Origin: Dentipellis sp. KUC8613
Taxonomy: Eukaryota > Basidiomycota > Agaricomycetes > Russulales > Hericiaceae
DNA length: 64,000 nt
NCBI GenBank assembly: GCA_002286715.1
Contig: NSJX01000004.1
Location: 632,253-696,252, forward strand
Direction of reading: 5' to 3'
Below are positions 24,101-35,896 of this stretch, in pieces. The first letter of the stretch is position 1; every line of letters starts with the position of its first letter. Made by a program: the position numbers and the translations under genes. Under the pieces are notes generated by a model, which saw only the letters and a list, made by a program, of their open reading frames with translations, was not told the origin of the DNA and did not search any database.

Positions 24101-24809
24101 GAAGCGCGTCTATCTCCACAGAAACCTAGGCGAACGCCCGGGAACATCCAGAAAACGGTATTTATTGGCAATTGCCGCCGCGCGAAGGGCACGTTGTGAT
24201 CAAAACCTTGGACGTCTTCCCTCCGTGAGGCTTGCCTCGCCCCACCCGCCCCTTCGTCCTCTCCCTTGCCCTCAACCACCATCTCCCCTTACATCTCTTT
24301 CCCTTTCTCCGACACGTCCCCATCTCATCTCCCACACGCTTCGCCTCACGACCTCCTGACCTGCCGATCTTTCTTCGGCCTTCTCTTATAACTCTCGTCT
24401 GTTTTCACCCATAGACCTCTGGTTCGCATCCCCCTTTTCATTAAGGCTGCATAGGCAACCTCTCTGACGTGCGATATCTCCCAGTCTATCACATTGGCCC
24501 TCGCCAATCCTCACTCCACGCATCCCTCATCGCTCTTCGTCTCGCAATTTGCTTATTCCTCAATCGTCTTATTATCTCTCAAGCATCATCGGACGCATCC
24601 TCAATTTTATACTTAACTGGTCTGTTCTCTCTCCTCATCGTCATCGATGTCTTGCTTACTTCTCCGCTCCAGTTAAACGCACGACGTTCACGACCATCCC
24701 AATCCACGGCTGCTGCTATTCATAGCTTGGATATCCGAAGAAATCAGCCACTTTGTCAAACACTCAAAATCGCCGTCGCTTTCCAGTGGGATACTCTCTA
24801 GAGACTAAT
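21172..24809. other. Long weakly coding stretch upstream of the CCCH gene
   Basis: About 3.6 kb without a gene I can name. It contains a possible small two-exon gene (21985-22421, listed separately) and two plus-strand TATA-like elements, TATATAAA at 23188-23195 and TATAAAA at 23462-23468. From about 24000 to 24800 it is pyrimidine-rich with several ATG-initiated short frames, consistent with a long 5' leader of the downstream gene. Confidence 0.5.
21985..22421 (+). CDS. Possible small two-exon gene of unknown function
   Basis: Speculative. An ATG at 21985 opens MWQQAFDVRHDQG and continues to LHLNGRAFE at 22203. A well-formed 47-nt intron (GTACGT ... ATAG, 22204-22250) joins it in frame to KPVHAVPTFWGPDG, then NAYVVAVYNIPYLG and NIIYVWAHG, with stop at 22419-22421. 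The second exon reads like protein, with alternating hydrophobic and aromatic residues, but I recognise no family. A 141-codon frame on the opposite strand overlaps it, so chance is possible. A relic of a larger gene is an alternative. Confidence 0.2.
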
Positions 24810-27471
24810 ATGGAGGACACCGCTACAGATGTGAGTTATTGCTCTTCGCCGCTCTGCGACCGCTCTAGGCCGCAGCCGCCACCCTAGATGCCCGCCTTTT
24901 GTTTGTCCGTGCTGATTAGGTGACTTTTGACTTTTAGCGCCGACAGCATCAAATCAATGCTGCGTACAGCAATCAGTCTGTTCCTCAGGGATTGTCGAAG
25001 TTCCAGTCTTCTACCTTCCTCCCTCAGCGCAACTCGTCCCAGTCGGATTTGTCTCCTCCCAACGATACCTCAATCTCGAACGGTCCCCGGTGGCGTCTGA
25101 ACGGTACGGGGCAACTTGTCGACCAAGAAGCCGAGACGGCGTCCTGGGACCTCGCTGACGACATGGTTCGCCTGAAAATTGGTAATGGGATCGACGCTGG
25201 CGAGGATTTGCATGGCCCCATGCGTACTCCACCCCAAGCGAAGAGGGCGGCTGCGGCTGCAGCCGTCGCTCAATTCAACGAGTCCAGCCCTCTGGAGACT
25301 TCCTCCGACGCCAGCCTTGATTCGAGCTCTTCCCCGCATACCTCTGACCAGCATCTCGCTTTGCCCAACCATTCTCGCGGTTCTTCTGCGGATACTACGG
25401 CCTCCAGCCGTATTTCCGGATCTAGCCACACTCTCCAGCCATCGGCGCTCGGTCTCAAGATCGGCAATGGCCCGGAGCCCAGGGATAGACCTCATTCTTT
25501 CAGTGGTGGTCTGTCTTCTGCAGATCTGCGCCGTCTTCAGAATGCTGGCAGCCCTCAGGATGGCGTGGGTGAGCAGTATGGCCACCAGCGCGCTTCTGGC
25601 CTCATGTCGGCCGTGGACAAACAAGGCCCGCACGACCAGACCCCATACCCTTCTTTGTCCGGCTACCCTCGTCAACAAGTTCAGATCCACGCTCCACCCT
25701 TCCCTCAGCCCGAGGACCTGCAGCCCGAGTACGCGATGCAACGTCAGTTCCAGCCCGTCGCCGACATCAACGGACCTCGCCGCAATGGCGGCATGAACGC
25801 CATGCCCGGTTACGGAGCTGCGCCCGCCCGTAACTTCAATCCGCAGATGCAGGGCATGATGCCCAACGGCCCCAACGTCGGCTATCCTACTCCACCTGCG
25901 CATACCGCCCACTTATCTCTCGGCAATGCGCAGCAGCTGTACGACGTCATGTTACATCCTCACGACAACCCTGCTGTCGCTCGTGTCCAGCAGCAGCACA
26001 ACGTCTTCCGTGCTTCCCACCAGCACTCGGCCTCTGATCCCCTCCACCTTCGGGAAGCGGCTGCCTTGTTGAATGCTGGCATCCCGCCCTTCGCGGGCCC
26101 GGGGATGTACCCGACTGCTCTCGCGCCTCCTGCCATGGGCCTTTACCCCAACCAGTTCTATCCCCCGCAGGAGCCGTATCCCACGAACATCACTGCTCAG
26201 GTCATGGCTGCTGCTCGCCTCCAGTCTCAGTACGCCGCAGCGCCTTATGGAGTTGGTGTCCCTGCTCCCAACGTGAGCCCTCCGATCAGCAATGGCGTCG
26301 CCACCAACGTCACTGGCAGTTCTGTGGCTGTGGATCCGAGCGGCAACGGCCCCAGTGCCAACAACAGGAAGCTGGGCTTATACAAGACCGAGCTGTGCAG
26401 GAGTTGGGAGGAAAAGGGCACCTGTCGCTACGGGCCCAAGTGCCAGTTCGCTCACGGCGAGGAGGAGATCCGCAAAGTCAGCAGGCACCCCAAGGTAAAT
26501 ATATCGTCCACAATCGCGTTCGCACTCGCTGACGACTATCACCATTTAGTACAAGACCGAGATTTGCAGGGTACGCCACCCATTCACATGCATATCAGAG
26601 CTTAGTTAGCTGATTTACCTTTACTTCCGTAGACATTCTGGGTCTCAGGATCATGCCCGTATGGCAAGCGATGCTGCTTCATCCATACCGAGCTTCCTGC
26701 TTCGGGCGCTCCTCCGGGTGCTGACGGGGCCCCGCCGCCGAAGGTCACGGAGACGCGCAACCGCTCCGACAGCGACTCGAACGAGGTCCCCGTCTCGCTG
26801 CTCGCCCGTATCTCTGCCAAGCGCACTCAGGACGCCGTGAACACGGCGGTGAACGGAGACATGGGCAACATGTCGAACAACTATCAGACCTCGTCGCGCC
26901 CGCCCACTGGGAGCCTCCGGGTTGATACGTCGTCGCTCGACCCTCCTGCCATCAAGCAGAACAAGTCTGCCTACCCGTCGTTCGCCGCCAACGGCGTCCT
27001 GTTCTCGTCTGCGGAGCAGACCGGCAGCCGCTCGCCTGGCCCTGTCACTGCGGGTCCAGATTTGGGCAGGCGAGGCGACTTTGCGGCTCTGAGCCAGGTA
27101 AGTATATCCATTGACTTGTTTGCGGTAGTTCATTGACGTTCTGACAGTCGAGGCTCAACAAGAACACGTCGTCATCGAACCCACGTCACTCGTTCAACGG
27201 GACCGAAGTCAACCTGAACCTCAACACCCCGCCCCCCGTCTCTGGGCACACCTCGCCGTTCACCGTGTCGACGCCTGAGAACAACGCTGCCGTTCGTCCG
27301 AACGGCCATGCCCGTTCCGGCAGCGCTGGAAACTGGGCTAGCTACTCCCGCAGCGGTCACCTCGCTGCGCCGACGCCGTTCCACGGCCCCCAGTCGGCCA
27401 GCCCTGGCAACGAGGGGAAGCTGAACACGCCGTGGCTCGAGGTGGGCGGTGGGTCGCCGCACTGGAAATAG
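24810..27471 (+). CDS. Tandem CCCH zinc-finger protein (TIS11/Cth-type RNA-binding)
   Basis: Predicted cytoplasmic or nuclear mRNA-binding protein of about 795 residues. Exons: 24810-24830, 24938-26494, 26550-26570, 26633-27097, 27148-27471. Two C-x8-C-x5-C-x3-H fingers lie at about residues 489-513 and 527-551. Each has the TIS11 lead-in: [18 protein letters not shown] and [18 protein letters not shown]. This arrangement binds AU-rich elements in TTP/Cth family proteins and triggers mRNA decay. The N-terminal 480 residues are disordered (Ser, Gln, Pro and Ala-rich, with Met/Pro/Asn runs), and the C-terminus is Ser/Gly/Asn-rich, ending GGGSPHWK. Exon 3 is a 21-nt microexon encoding YKTEICR. 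The function of the fungal orthologue is inferred from the family. Confidence 0.9.
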
Positions 27472-28447
27472 ACGTTGTGTGCCAAGATATACCGACTGCT
27501 ATCAGGATCCGGAAGGAGCATCATTGCACTCGAAGTATTCCTCCACTGGTCGTTCTCTTTTCATAATGATAATCATGACTACAATATGGTCGGACTGCAG
27601 CTGCCCCATCTTCTGTTTTCTAGGTTGTACACATCTTCCCGCCTCGCCTGTCCTCCCTTCGCCCGCAGGGGCGAGGGCTTCATGCCACGCCGTTCACGAT
27701 CCGCCTGCTTGCTCCTTTTTAATCCCTTCATCCCTTCCCTTCCGAAAGCACACTTTGCCCCGCTCCGCTTTTGCACCTACTTGCCTACCTACCTCCTGCT
27801 CACTTGTCTCGCTCACGTCTTCGATACAGTTATCTGTCAGTCATCTCATGCAAATTAGTAGCTTGATTTATTCATCTTGTCTTCTCTCCTCTCCCGTGTT
27901 CCGTTCGTCTGTCCACAGCGCGGAGGACCGTTCTCATTCTCATTATTCCGTTCTTCACCTCATTCATCGCTGTCTAACACCATGTTCTTATCTTATATGA
28001 ATCCAAACAGTTTCGTCTTTTCCGTTTTCCTGTCCGCCTTTTAGCTTGAGCACACAATGAAGTTGAAGTTGGACTGATGCGATGCGTGGTAAATGCGAGT
28101 GATTTCGTCGAGACTGAGTCGGAGTTGTTGAAACCCAAACGAAGAGGCGTCTACCATTGTGCGAATAATAGAACATACAGGAGGAGCTATATACGAAGCT
28201 ATGCGTGCGGGACGGGTATAGGAAAGCTCAGAATACAGTTTATAACAGCAGGACTTCAGCGGGAAATGAAGCGAGCGAAAGTGAGCGAAGAGTAGGAGAT
28301 GTGTATACTGCAGCAGCGTACGGATACGTATCCACCAGAACAACGTGCATAACGAGCATAGTTTGTGGGCCAAACGGATACGGGGATACGGAAGAAAAAG
28401 CACGAAGCACGAAGCACGACGCACGAAGCACAAAACACGCACGCGAA
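27472..28447. other. Convergent 3' flanks of the CCCH and choline kinase genes
   Basis: About 980 bp. The first half is CT-rich (27600-28000) with long but biased open frames that I take for 3' UTR. A heptamer repeat lies at 28401-28435. No gene seen. Confidence 0.5.
28401..28435. repeat. Short tandem heptamer repeat (CACGAAG-like, 5 units)
   Basis: Five imperfect copies: CACGAAG, CACGAAG, CACGACG, CACGAAG, CACAAAA, just downstream of the choline kinase stop codon. Probably a neutral microsatellite in the 3' UTR. Confidence 0.8.
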
Positions 28448-30060
28448 TCACGGCAGCTGCATCAGCGCGCCGACCTCCCTATAGAACCCCGCCATGCGCG
28501 AGCGCGCATAGCCAAAGTAATCAAACTCGGGCTCGGGGTTGCTCGCCTCGGCGTCCTCGCGGGCCTGCACGATGCCCCACACGGCCCACATCGCGTGCGA
28601 CGCGGGGCTCCATGCGCGGACGTGCTGCTCGAGAAGCTGCAGCTCGCGCTCGCGCGCGTCGTCGCCGAGCGCCGCGAAGCGCGCCGGGCTCGTGGACGGC
28701 AGCGGCGGCTGGCAGTGCGTGAGGTACGCGCGGTAGAAGTTGCGGCGCTCCTCGGGCGTCGGGTAGCGCGTGGGGTCGAGGATGTGCGGCGTCGGCCCGT
28801 GGTAGTTCGCCGTCCACTCGTGGAAGTGGTTCGCGATGTCGAACGCGGCCGGGTTCGGCGAGGCGTATTCAAAGTCGACGACGATGATCTGCGCAGTGAC
28901 GTTCCGGTGATTAAAATTAGGTGTTTCAGTCGCGCGAGACATGGGGAACGTGGGGGCGCGGATAACGTACCTGGTGGTGCTCCGGCGTGTCTTCCTTCAG
29001 ATGGTGCAGCTTGAGCAGGTTGCCGTACTGCGCGTCATTGTGGCAGAAGACGCGCTTGCTCGCGCCCTCTTTCAGCTCGCAGTCCCGCAGCCATTTCATG
29101 TAGGCGTCCCAGGTCGCCTGGAAGCGCGTCAGGTCGAGGTCGGCCCTGACGCTCTCCCGGACCGACGGCAGCGCCAGAACATGGCGCGCAGGCGGCAGCC
29201 ACGAGTTCACGTTCTTCTCAGCGCCAATCTGCCAGCCTGCCCCTGCGGGAGCAAGCTCAATGGCGGCGATGTCGACGCAGTGCAGCTCGGCCATGCGCGC
29301 GCCAATGTGGCTGCTGATCTTGGGAAGCCGGATATCCGCTGCGGTGAGGGTGACAGACTCGAAGTATTGCTCCACACGGCCGTTATCAAACGTGCCATAG
29401 ACGCGTGGTCCAAGGTGGTAGGTGGAGGACAAAACGTGCAAGGTGTGCAGCTCGCGCGGCCGAGAGATGAGCTCGCCGGACGAAGGGCCATAAATGCGGA
29501 GTAAGAGGGTGCGGGAGGTGGAGGACGAAACAAAGAAGACAGCGTTGGTAAGAGACCCGGAGACCTTGCGGATGACCAGAGCCTCCGGTGTTATGGTGGA
29601 CTGTGTCCATGACGGCACCTGGAGGGTATTAAGGATTTCAAGTAATTGCCGAGCAAATCGGGGTGTACGATACTGTCTATAGGGCAGAAATAGCGCACAA
29701 GTCAGCGGAGGAACGAGGACGAGACAAGAGACCGGACCAGGTGGAGAGAGAGAGCTCAAACCCGGGCCTGTCGGCGAGGGGTGAAGAGACGGTGAGCCAA
29801 ATGGATGGAAGAAGGAACGTTGCTCACCTAGCATCTAGTCTAACGTGAGCATGGCGAAGGTCTTCGACCCTGTTCTGATGAGGGGCGGGAACATGAGGCG
29901 TGGAGGAAGAAGAGGAGTGGCGATGGCCGCCACCGACGATATGAAGAGCAGCAGAGGACTTGGATACGAGCCTGGGGGCAGGGAGGGAAGTAGAGGGCGC
30001 GAGGTCGGGGCCTACGATGTGTGAGGACATGGTGGAGGAGTGAGAGGAGCGGGCGGGCAT
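28448..30060 (-). CDS. Choline/ethanolamine kinase
   Basis: ATP-dependent kinase for the first step of the Kennedy pathway (phosphocholine or phosphoethanolamine). ATG at 30060 (MPARSSHSSTMSS) starts a polar N-terminus. Motifs: KVSGSLTNAVFFV (nucleotide-binding loop), LLLRIYGPSSGELISR, then Brenner's catalytic motif FCHNDAQYGNLL. The choline-kinase motif follows: VVDFEYASPNPAAFDIANHF, then EWTANYHG. Introns fall after DAR (29829), at the PSW/IIVV junction region (28890-28970) and elsewhere. The C-terminus ends GALMQLP at 28448. The exact order of N-terminal ATGs (30060 or 30027) is uncertain. Substrate preference (choline or ethanolamine) is not decidable. Confidence 0.93.
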
Positions 30061-33000
30061 GGTGGATGGCGGGAGCAGATAAGGTCGTGTGATCGTAAAA
30101 TTGAGCCTCGCCGCCGCCGCGCGCGCCGTCGATAAGATGACCATACGTGTCGTTCCGCGTCGCGTCGTTGCTCGCACTCGTCCTCGTCGTGTCGGTCGTC
30201 GTCGTCGCTGTCAAGAACGGCGGCGGCGGGGTCTGACATCAGGCCCCGTGACAGGGAGGAGTCGGCTCCGCACGATCGACACGGCCGCTCGCGCCTTGAC
30301 GACACTCTAACGCCCCGATGCGTTGAGATCTGGTCGTTTGCTCTTCTTCTCCGTGGTGGCACTTTTGCTTCTCCTATGTTCCCAGACATAAACCACCTGA
30401 CTGTCCCCCCGCTCGAATGCGGCCAGCCAAACTCACAGTCCGTCCTCTGTTCTCAGGACCCGTCGCCTCCGCCAGCAGTCCGTGCTCTTACCTTTCTTTT
30501 TGTCATCCTATCACCACCTCTCGCCTAGACCTTCGACGAAGCCTCTGTGGGCCCAAGGCGGCCTTCTCTTGTCGCGCGTGCCCTCCCCCCCTTCATCGTC
30601 CGCGGCTTTCGACCCTTTGCAATCGGGGTCCAGCCAGGATTGGTATGGTTGTGAAACGTCCATGTCATAACTCATTCCTACCCCACATTCCATTCTCATC
30701 CTCTCTGCATCAGAATTTTCCTTCTGGTTCACCTTGTGCCATCGTTCCACTTCCGTGCCTCCCCTTCGTCCCCTGAGATCCCGTCGCTGATTTTTCGGCT
30801 CCTCTCTCCCACATGTTCCTCCTCCCAAGTCTGGAATTTCAACTGGCGCCACAGCCGCCCGTCGCTACCATTAGCATTTCTAGCTTCCACCGTCCGAGAA
30901 GCTCCACGTCGAAGCTGCCCCCGTCCCACAGGTTGCGCGGCTCAAAACATCTCATTGCCCCTTTTTGGCGTACGTATGTGCGTCTATTACAAGCCTAATC
31001 CACATGCCGTATCCAAGTCCGTCACTCCTGGCCCCTCGTGTCCGTCCCACAACCATCTCAGCCTGTCAGCCGCGGGTTCTGTTACCTTTCATTCGCCGCC
31101 TTTTCCCTCTAGGATCCGCAACCATGAGTTTGCATCGATATCTCGTCCGTTACGCAACAGTCTGGACCATGGGTTTCCTTAACGGCATCCCTCTTTGACG
31201 TACTTCTAGGTTACAATAGATTCGCTCGCGCTCCGTCTTCCGAACCTACGTCGGTAATTAGAGGGTAACGTCTTGATCGTGCCACGTGTCCAATAGCAAT
31301 CCTCCCATTCCCTTGCATTGCATAGAATCTACCGCAAAGTCAAACCTTGCGCTGACCACCCACCCAGGATTCTCGACTGTCTCTCCTGGTTCCTGGCGTA
31401 TGTACGTGGTGAGTGTGTGAGTGTACCCATCGGTTTTGCTTGTATCGCCGACCGCCTCTTTGCTCTAGCTGACGCACCAAGCATGGCTGCATATCAGATA
31501 GCGGAAGCTTTACGTTTGCTCCCCAGGGCAATATCTTCGTTTGCTGGAACACTGCAGAACCTCCCCTCCTTACAGGTCAAACTTCTGGCATTAGCCTTTC
31601 TTGGGGACCCATCGCCCTCAGAGTCTCACGTCAGGGCCGAATTCCCTTACCACATCCGCACCGATAGCGTTTGCATGGATGCCGATGTTCTCGAACGCCG
31701 TTGCAGCTCTCCATTCCTCTGGGCCAGCTTCTCGAACGTAACAACGTGTTAGCCCGGCTTGGTGGAGACTCTCAAGCGAGTCAAAATGGCCGATCCCACC
31801 TTAATCCGCCCTTCCTGTAGAACTCGGTGGGCGTCTGCAGTTGATACACGGTAATAACACACCTGCCCATGTCCTACAGCCGTTTACTAATCGATAGGCC
31901 GTTCCCAAAAATAATTTCATACGGATTGTGAAGAGCGTTCTAGAGGCGGAGATTGTCGGAGATCACAACTGCCGACATGCCAGAGCACTGCATTACGCTT
32001 CGCGTGTGGCTGGCTATGGCTGCATGCCGCGAGATTGCAACTCAGAACGCCTCTTGAAAGTCCGCTTCAATGGATCAGATTCTGCAATAAAAGGCCTATC
32101 GATTAGTAAACGGCTGTAACATGTATTTCACATCCCTGCCGTCCTCCCATGCCAGTCAGCAAAATTGTAGTCCTTGATTCATGCGATATTACACCCTTCC
32201 CGTGCAGAACGATTTCGCGCCGTGAGTCACTCAGCCTCCACGCGGAGGTGGCAGTCTTAATGCCCGAGTAATTAAGAGCATGGTCCGCTCAGAGCTGCCG
32301 ACATCTCCGGGTCTGGGTTCGATCGGCGCGTCGGCCATGCCGAATTTTATGGCACACAATTGGGGGAATTCCCCAGATTCCGCAGGTCGTGGCGATCGCC
32401 CCGCACGTACGCAGCCTAGCGCACGCGGCACTGCGACGGAGCTGCACACGGACACGCCTGCTCAAAGGGTATTTTGCACGCTGCGTTCTGATCGCGCGGT
32501 CGCGAGGTGCGAGCTTCTCCTGGTTCACACCACGCATTGCGACATGGACAGGTCATGTAATGGGCGTCTGCGCTCGTTCCGCCCTCGTCTTCGCGGCCCT
32601 GCTAAACAGTCGAGGCCTGCCGCAAACGGCGAAAACACTGTCAGGAACTGGCGGCGCCGCGTACCATGGCCAACGTCTTGATTGAGTAAAAGATGATGCT
32701 GCCTGTGATGCCGGTACTGCTCGAGCATCTGACCGCAGCAGTCTCCACGGATCGCCATGTCAAGAGCCCTTCGGAGCTCGCGACGCTCGCCAACACGCAC
32801 GCACAGACGCCGTCGGAATTGCTGCACGCGGACTTCTGTGCGGCTGCAGAGGCTTCGCAGCGGCCTTTGCATAATTGCAGACTGCAGCCAGGCCCGCTCG
32901 CGCAGGCCACGAGTATCGACAGAAGATGCCCCTCGAGCGCACAGCGGCCGATCTGGGACGGCCGACACGGCCGAAGTGCTGATTGGCTGCAGCGAGAACC

Positions 33001-33334
33001 TTGTGATATGCCGCAGGCAGCCTGGCTGACCAGCGGCGGGAACCTCGATGGCCCTTTTCGTAGGCGTCCTCACGCGCGCGAGCACGGCACGGTTCGGCGC
33101 CCGAGATCTTAACTGAGCTGATCCACTGCGACACATGTGAGCCCGTGAGCTTCGAAAACGTGTACATTGCGTGCAGTCCTTCCGCGGCTGTATCGTACTA
33201 CTAGAATTACCTGGCCACGGCGCGACACAGTGTTACAAAATGGGAATGGTGAATAAGGATAATTTGTCCGACAGGATCTCTGCCGTTCCTCTAGTCATGT
33301 CCAGTCGTACAAGGTTCGTCAGCGGTGCATAAGT
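30061..33334. other. Stretch of about 3.3 kb with no gene I can name
   Basis: 30330-31300 is strongly pyrimidine-rich on the plus strand, resembling a long basidiomycete 5' leader, and is followed by an unremarkable 144-codon frame (31318-31752). 32280-33140 is GC-rich with overlapping open frames on both strands that lack consistent protein-like composition. A decayed transporter or a non-coding transcript are both possible; neither is demonstrated. Confidence 0.4.
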
Positions 33335-35896
33335 TTATGCTTTTGAGTCTGCCGCGTCCGGGTGCGGAGGCGCGGGCGGCGTCGTGGTTGTGGTCGTGGT
33401 CGTGGTCGAAGTCGTCGTCGGATCATCAGACGAATGTGTTTTGCCATGCACGGAGACGTTCCGTAGAAGAACGGAGAGCTGGCGAGACAGCACAGAAGGA
33501 GGTAAGTAGGCGCCAGATAAACCGTAAAGCTTGGATCTCACCACCAGTGCAAATCCCAGGCATGGTGAGCATATGGTCCAGATGGACTGGATGGCACCCC
33601 TCTCGTTAGCTTTGACAAAGCGCTGTAGCCAGACACATCGTACCTGGATTGATACCGCTACGGCATGCGAAAATTGCATGGTGAGTTTTGGGGATAACTG
33701 GCTCTGGTACACTGCGCCGGCAATGGACTGATTGGAAACCATGGATATCAGGCCCGTACCTAATCGGAAACGCGAGAGATAACACTCACAAGTCCTACAG
33801 TCGCTCCGGTAAAGCGCACGAGGAAGAAGGCACTCGTGCCTGTTGCCAGTTCATGGGGTTCCAGCGCGTTCGTGAAGACTTGGTATGGCGCGTGGAAAAG
33901 CATCCCAAGGCCGAAGCCCGCCACAAGCGGCAGGATCGACTGGGTCAGTTTCGGCGTTGTGTCGCTCAAAAGATGCAAGAGTCCTGATCATCGGGATCAG
34001 CTCACGTTCGCACGAGATCCGAGCGCTAATATCAACTCACCAAAGCCCGTCGTGGCTACGGCGAGGCCAAGTATAATGACTTGTTTTTGACCTTGAGTGT
34101 TGCGCGTGAGCCGCTGCCGGTAGCCGATGTACCATGCTGCCGGCAGTGATGCGAGCGACGACCCCAGGGAATATGGAAGAAGCATGAGCCCCGCGTTTAA
34201 CGGCGAGGAGTTGTTGATGGCCTGAGATCTGCTGTGAATGGGGCTGTCGTCGGTATAACTTCGCGGCACCCACCTGATAATACAACGCTAGGTAAAAGGT
34301 TCCGGCGTTAAAGGCAAAGTTGTGTAGGAAATTGATCAACAGAACTATTACTGTAAAGATGTTATTTCGGAGAATGGGATCTCGAGGCCAGGGACACGTA
34401 CCGATGGTCGGGTTTTTGAACGCCGCGGGAGGGAAGAGCGCATCGCGCTTTGTTTTGGTTTCGTAAACGCCCGCAATGATGAAGGCGAGCAGGCCGACGA
34501 TGATCAACGCGAGCGTCGACGGCGACGTCCCTGTCACGGTTGCTAGTCAGGGCTGACACCCATGAGAAAAAGTTACAACTTACATCCATATGTCGACGCG
34601 AAGCTAAAGCCCACGATGACACAGGAGGAGCCGATGATGAACAAGAAGCTGGGACTGCTGTTAGACAGCGCCGAACTCCACGCTGGAGACACTTACAGCC
34701 CCAAAAAATCGAATCGCTGAACGAACGCGCGCCACGTCGCGTCCTTCGGACGCATCAAAGCGGCTCCGTTCAAAGATATCGCTAGCACGACGAAGGCGAC
34801 GAGGCATATGGGCAGGTTGAGGTAGACTGTTCCGTATTACTCGTTAGGGCCGAGCCAGATCAAGGGTGATGTCATGCTCACATGCCCACCGCCAATTAAA
34901 CATGCTAGACTTTGAGCCTGTGAAGAAACGAGGGTTCGAGGCCCATAATCAGGTGAAACAACACAGGCACTTACTGCTGAAGGCACCTCCCAACAAGGGG
35001 CCTGCGATGGCGGAGCAGCTCCACGTGATACTCAGTGCTTGCGACCATTTGGCTCGCTTGTCGACCTCCACTATCTCCGACGTAATGACCCAGACCGAAC
35101 TGACGATGCCGCCTCCACCAATGCCGGCCAGGCCACGGGCCACGATGAGCCAGTCTATTGTCTGTGGCGCGGTGGTTATCGCCAATGCGAATGCAGACCG
35201 GAGTCGAAATACGTACGCGCGCTGCTCCACACAGGAGCGAGCCAAGTGCGAAGACGAAAATACTCGCATAGAGAACGTTCTACGAACGCGTGAGGTCATC
35301 CATCACTTCTCGAAGCCTAACATGACGTACCTTTCTGCCAACTAAATCAGAGATCCTCCCGTAAAACGGCTGGCATGCTGTTTGGGTAAGCATGTAACTC
35401 ACGCCAACCCAGGTGTATTCGTTTTGAGACGCCCCGAACTGGCTCACGATCGTGGGCAGCGTCGTCGAGACGATCGTCTGCGCGAGCACACGTTGGTGAG
35501 ACGTTCGTCCCACACGTCGTGTAAACTCACCGAGTCTGTAGTAGCCAAGAAAAGTGCCATGGCAGCCCTGCGAGGAGGACGGTTAGCAATCTCACGTTCG
35601 AATAAGGGAATAACACGTTACCCTATGTGTGCGAACAGTATTCGCGATGTGGAGAAGGGCGGGGAGGCATCGGAGAACGCGGTTGATTCGCTCGAGAGGG
35701 ATGCCTTGTCAAATGCGGCAATAGTGTCCTGCGACGCGTTGGGTGTCTGGGGCAGCTCGGACGTCGAGGGCGCGATGGTCGAGGATGGTCGACGTGATTT
35801 TGGGAGGGTCTTTTCGTCGTAAGAAGGGAGGCGTGACTCGGTGCTAGAATCGGCGCCGGACGACGAGCGCGAGAGCCAGCGAGTGAAGGAAAGCAT
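33335..35896 (-). CDS. MFS multidrug-type transporter (DHA2, 14-TM)
   Basis: Major facilitator superfamily proton antiporter, probably exporting toxins or drugs at the plasma membrane. ATG 35896 opens a polar Ser-rich N-tail. Then MALFLATTDSTIVSTTLPTI and QFGASQNEYTWVGVSYMLTQ, followed by motif A (GRISDLVGRK), LYASIFVFALGSLLCGAAR and the glycine-rich GLAGIGGGGIVSSVWVITSE. Later segments include NAGTFYLALYYQ, the LNAGLMLLPYSLGSS helix, and GFGLGMLFHAPYQVFTNAL. About ten short introns are present. The C-terminal tail is a run of Thr codons (about 33380-33420) ending DAADSKA. It is followed downstream by the MDJ1 gene in the same direction. Substrate unknown. Confidence 0.88.

Noticed and set aside
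27449..28000. 183-codon plus-strand frame after the CCCH gene
   Set aside because: Ser/Leu/Pro-rich translation of a CT-rich 3' UTR; overlaps the terminal exon in another frame.
28205..29504. Long plus-strand frames across the choline kinase gene
   Set aside because: Antisense shadows of GC-rich kinase exons, Arg/Ala-rich, without domains.
32300..32345. tRNA B-box-like GGTTCGATC
   Set aside because: No matching acceptor stem, D arm or anticodon stem could be folded around it.
32525..33136. Possible relic of a siderophore-type MFS transporter on the minus strand
   Set aside because: Scattered fragments in different frames resemble transporter segments, but no continuous or alignable domain could be built, so the call is not supported.
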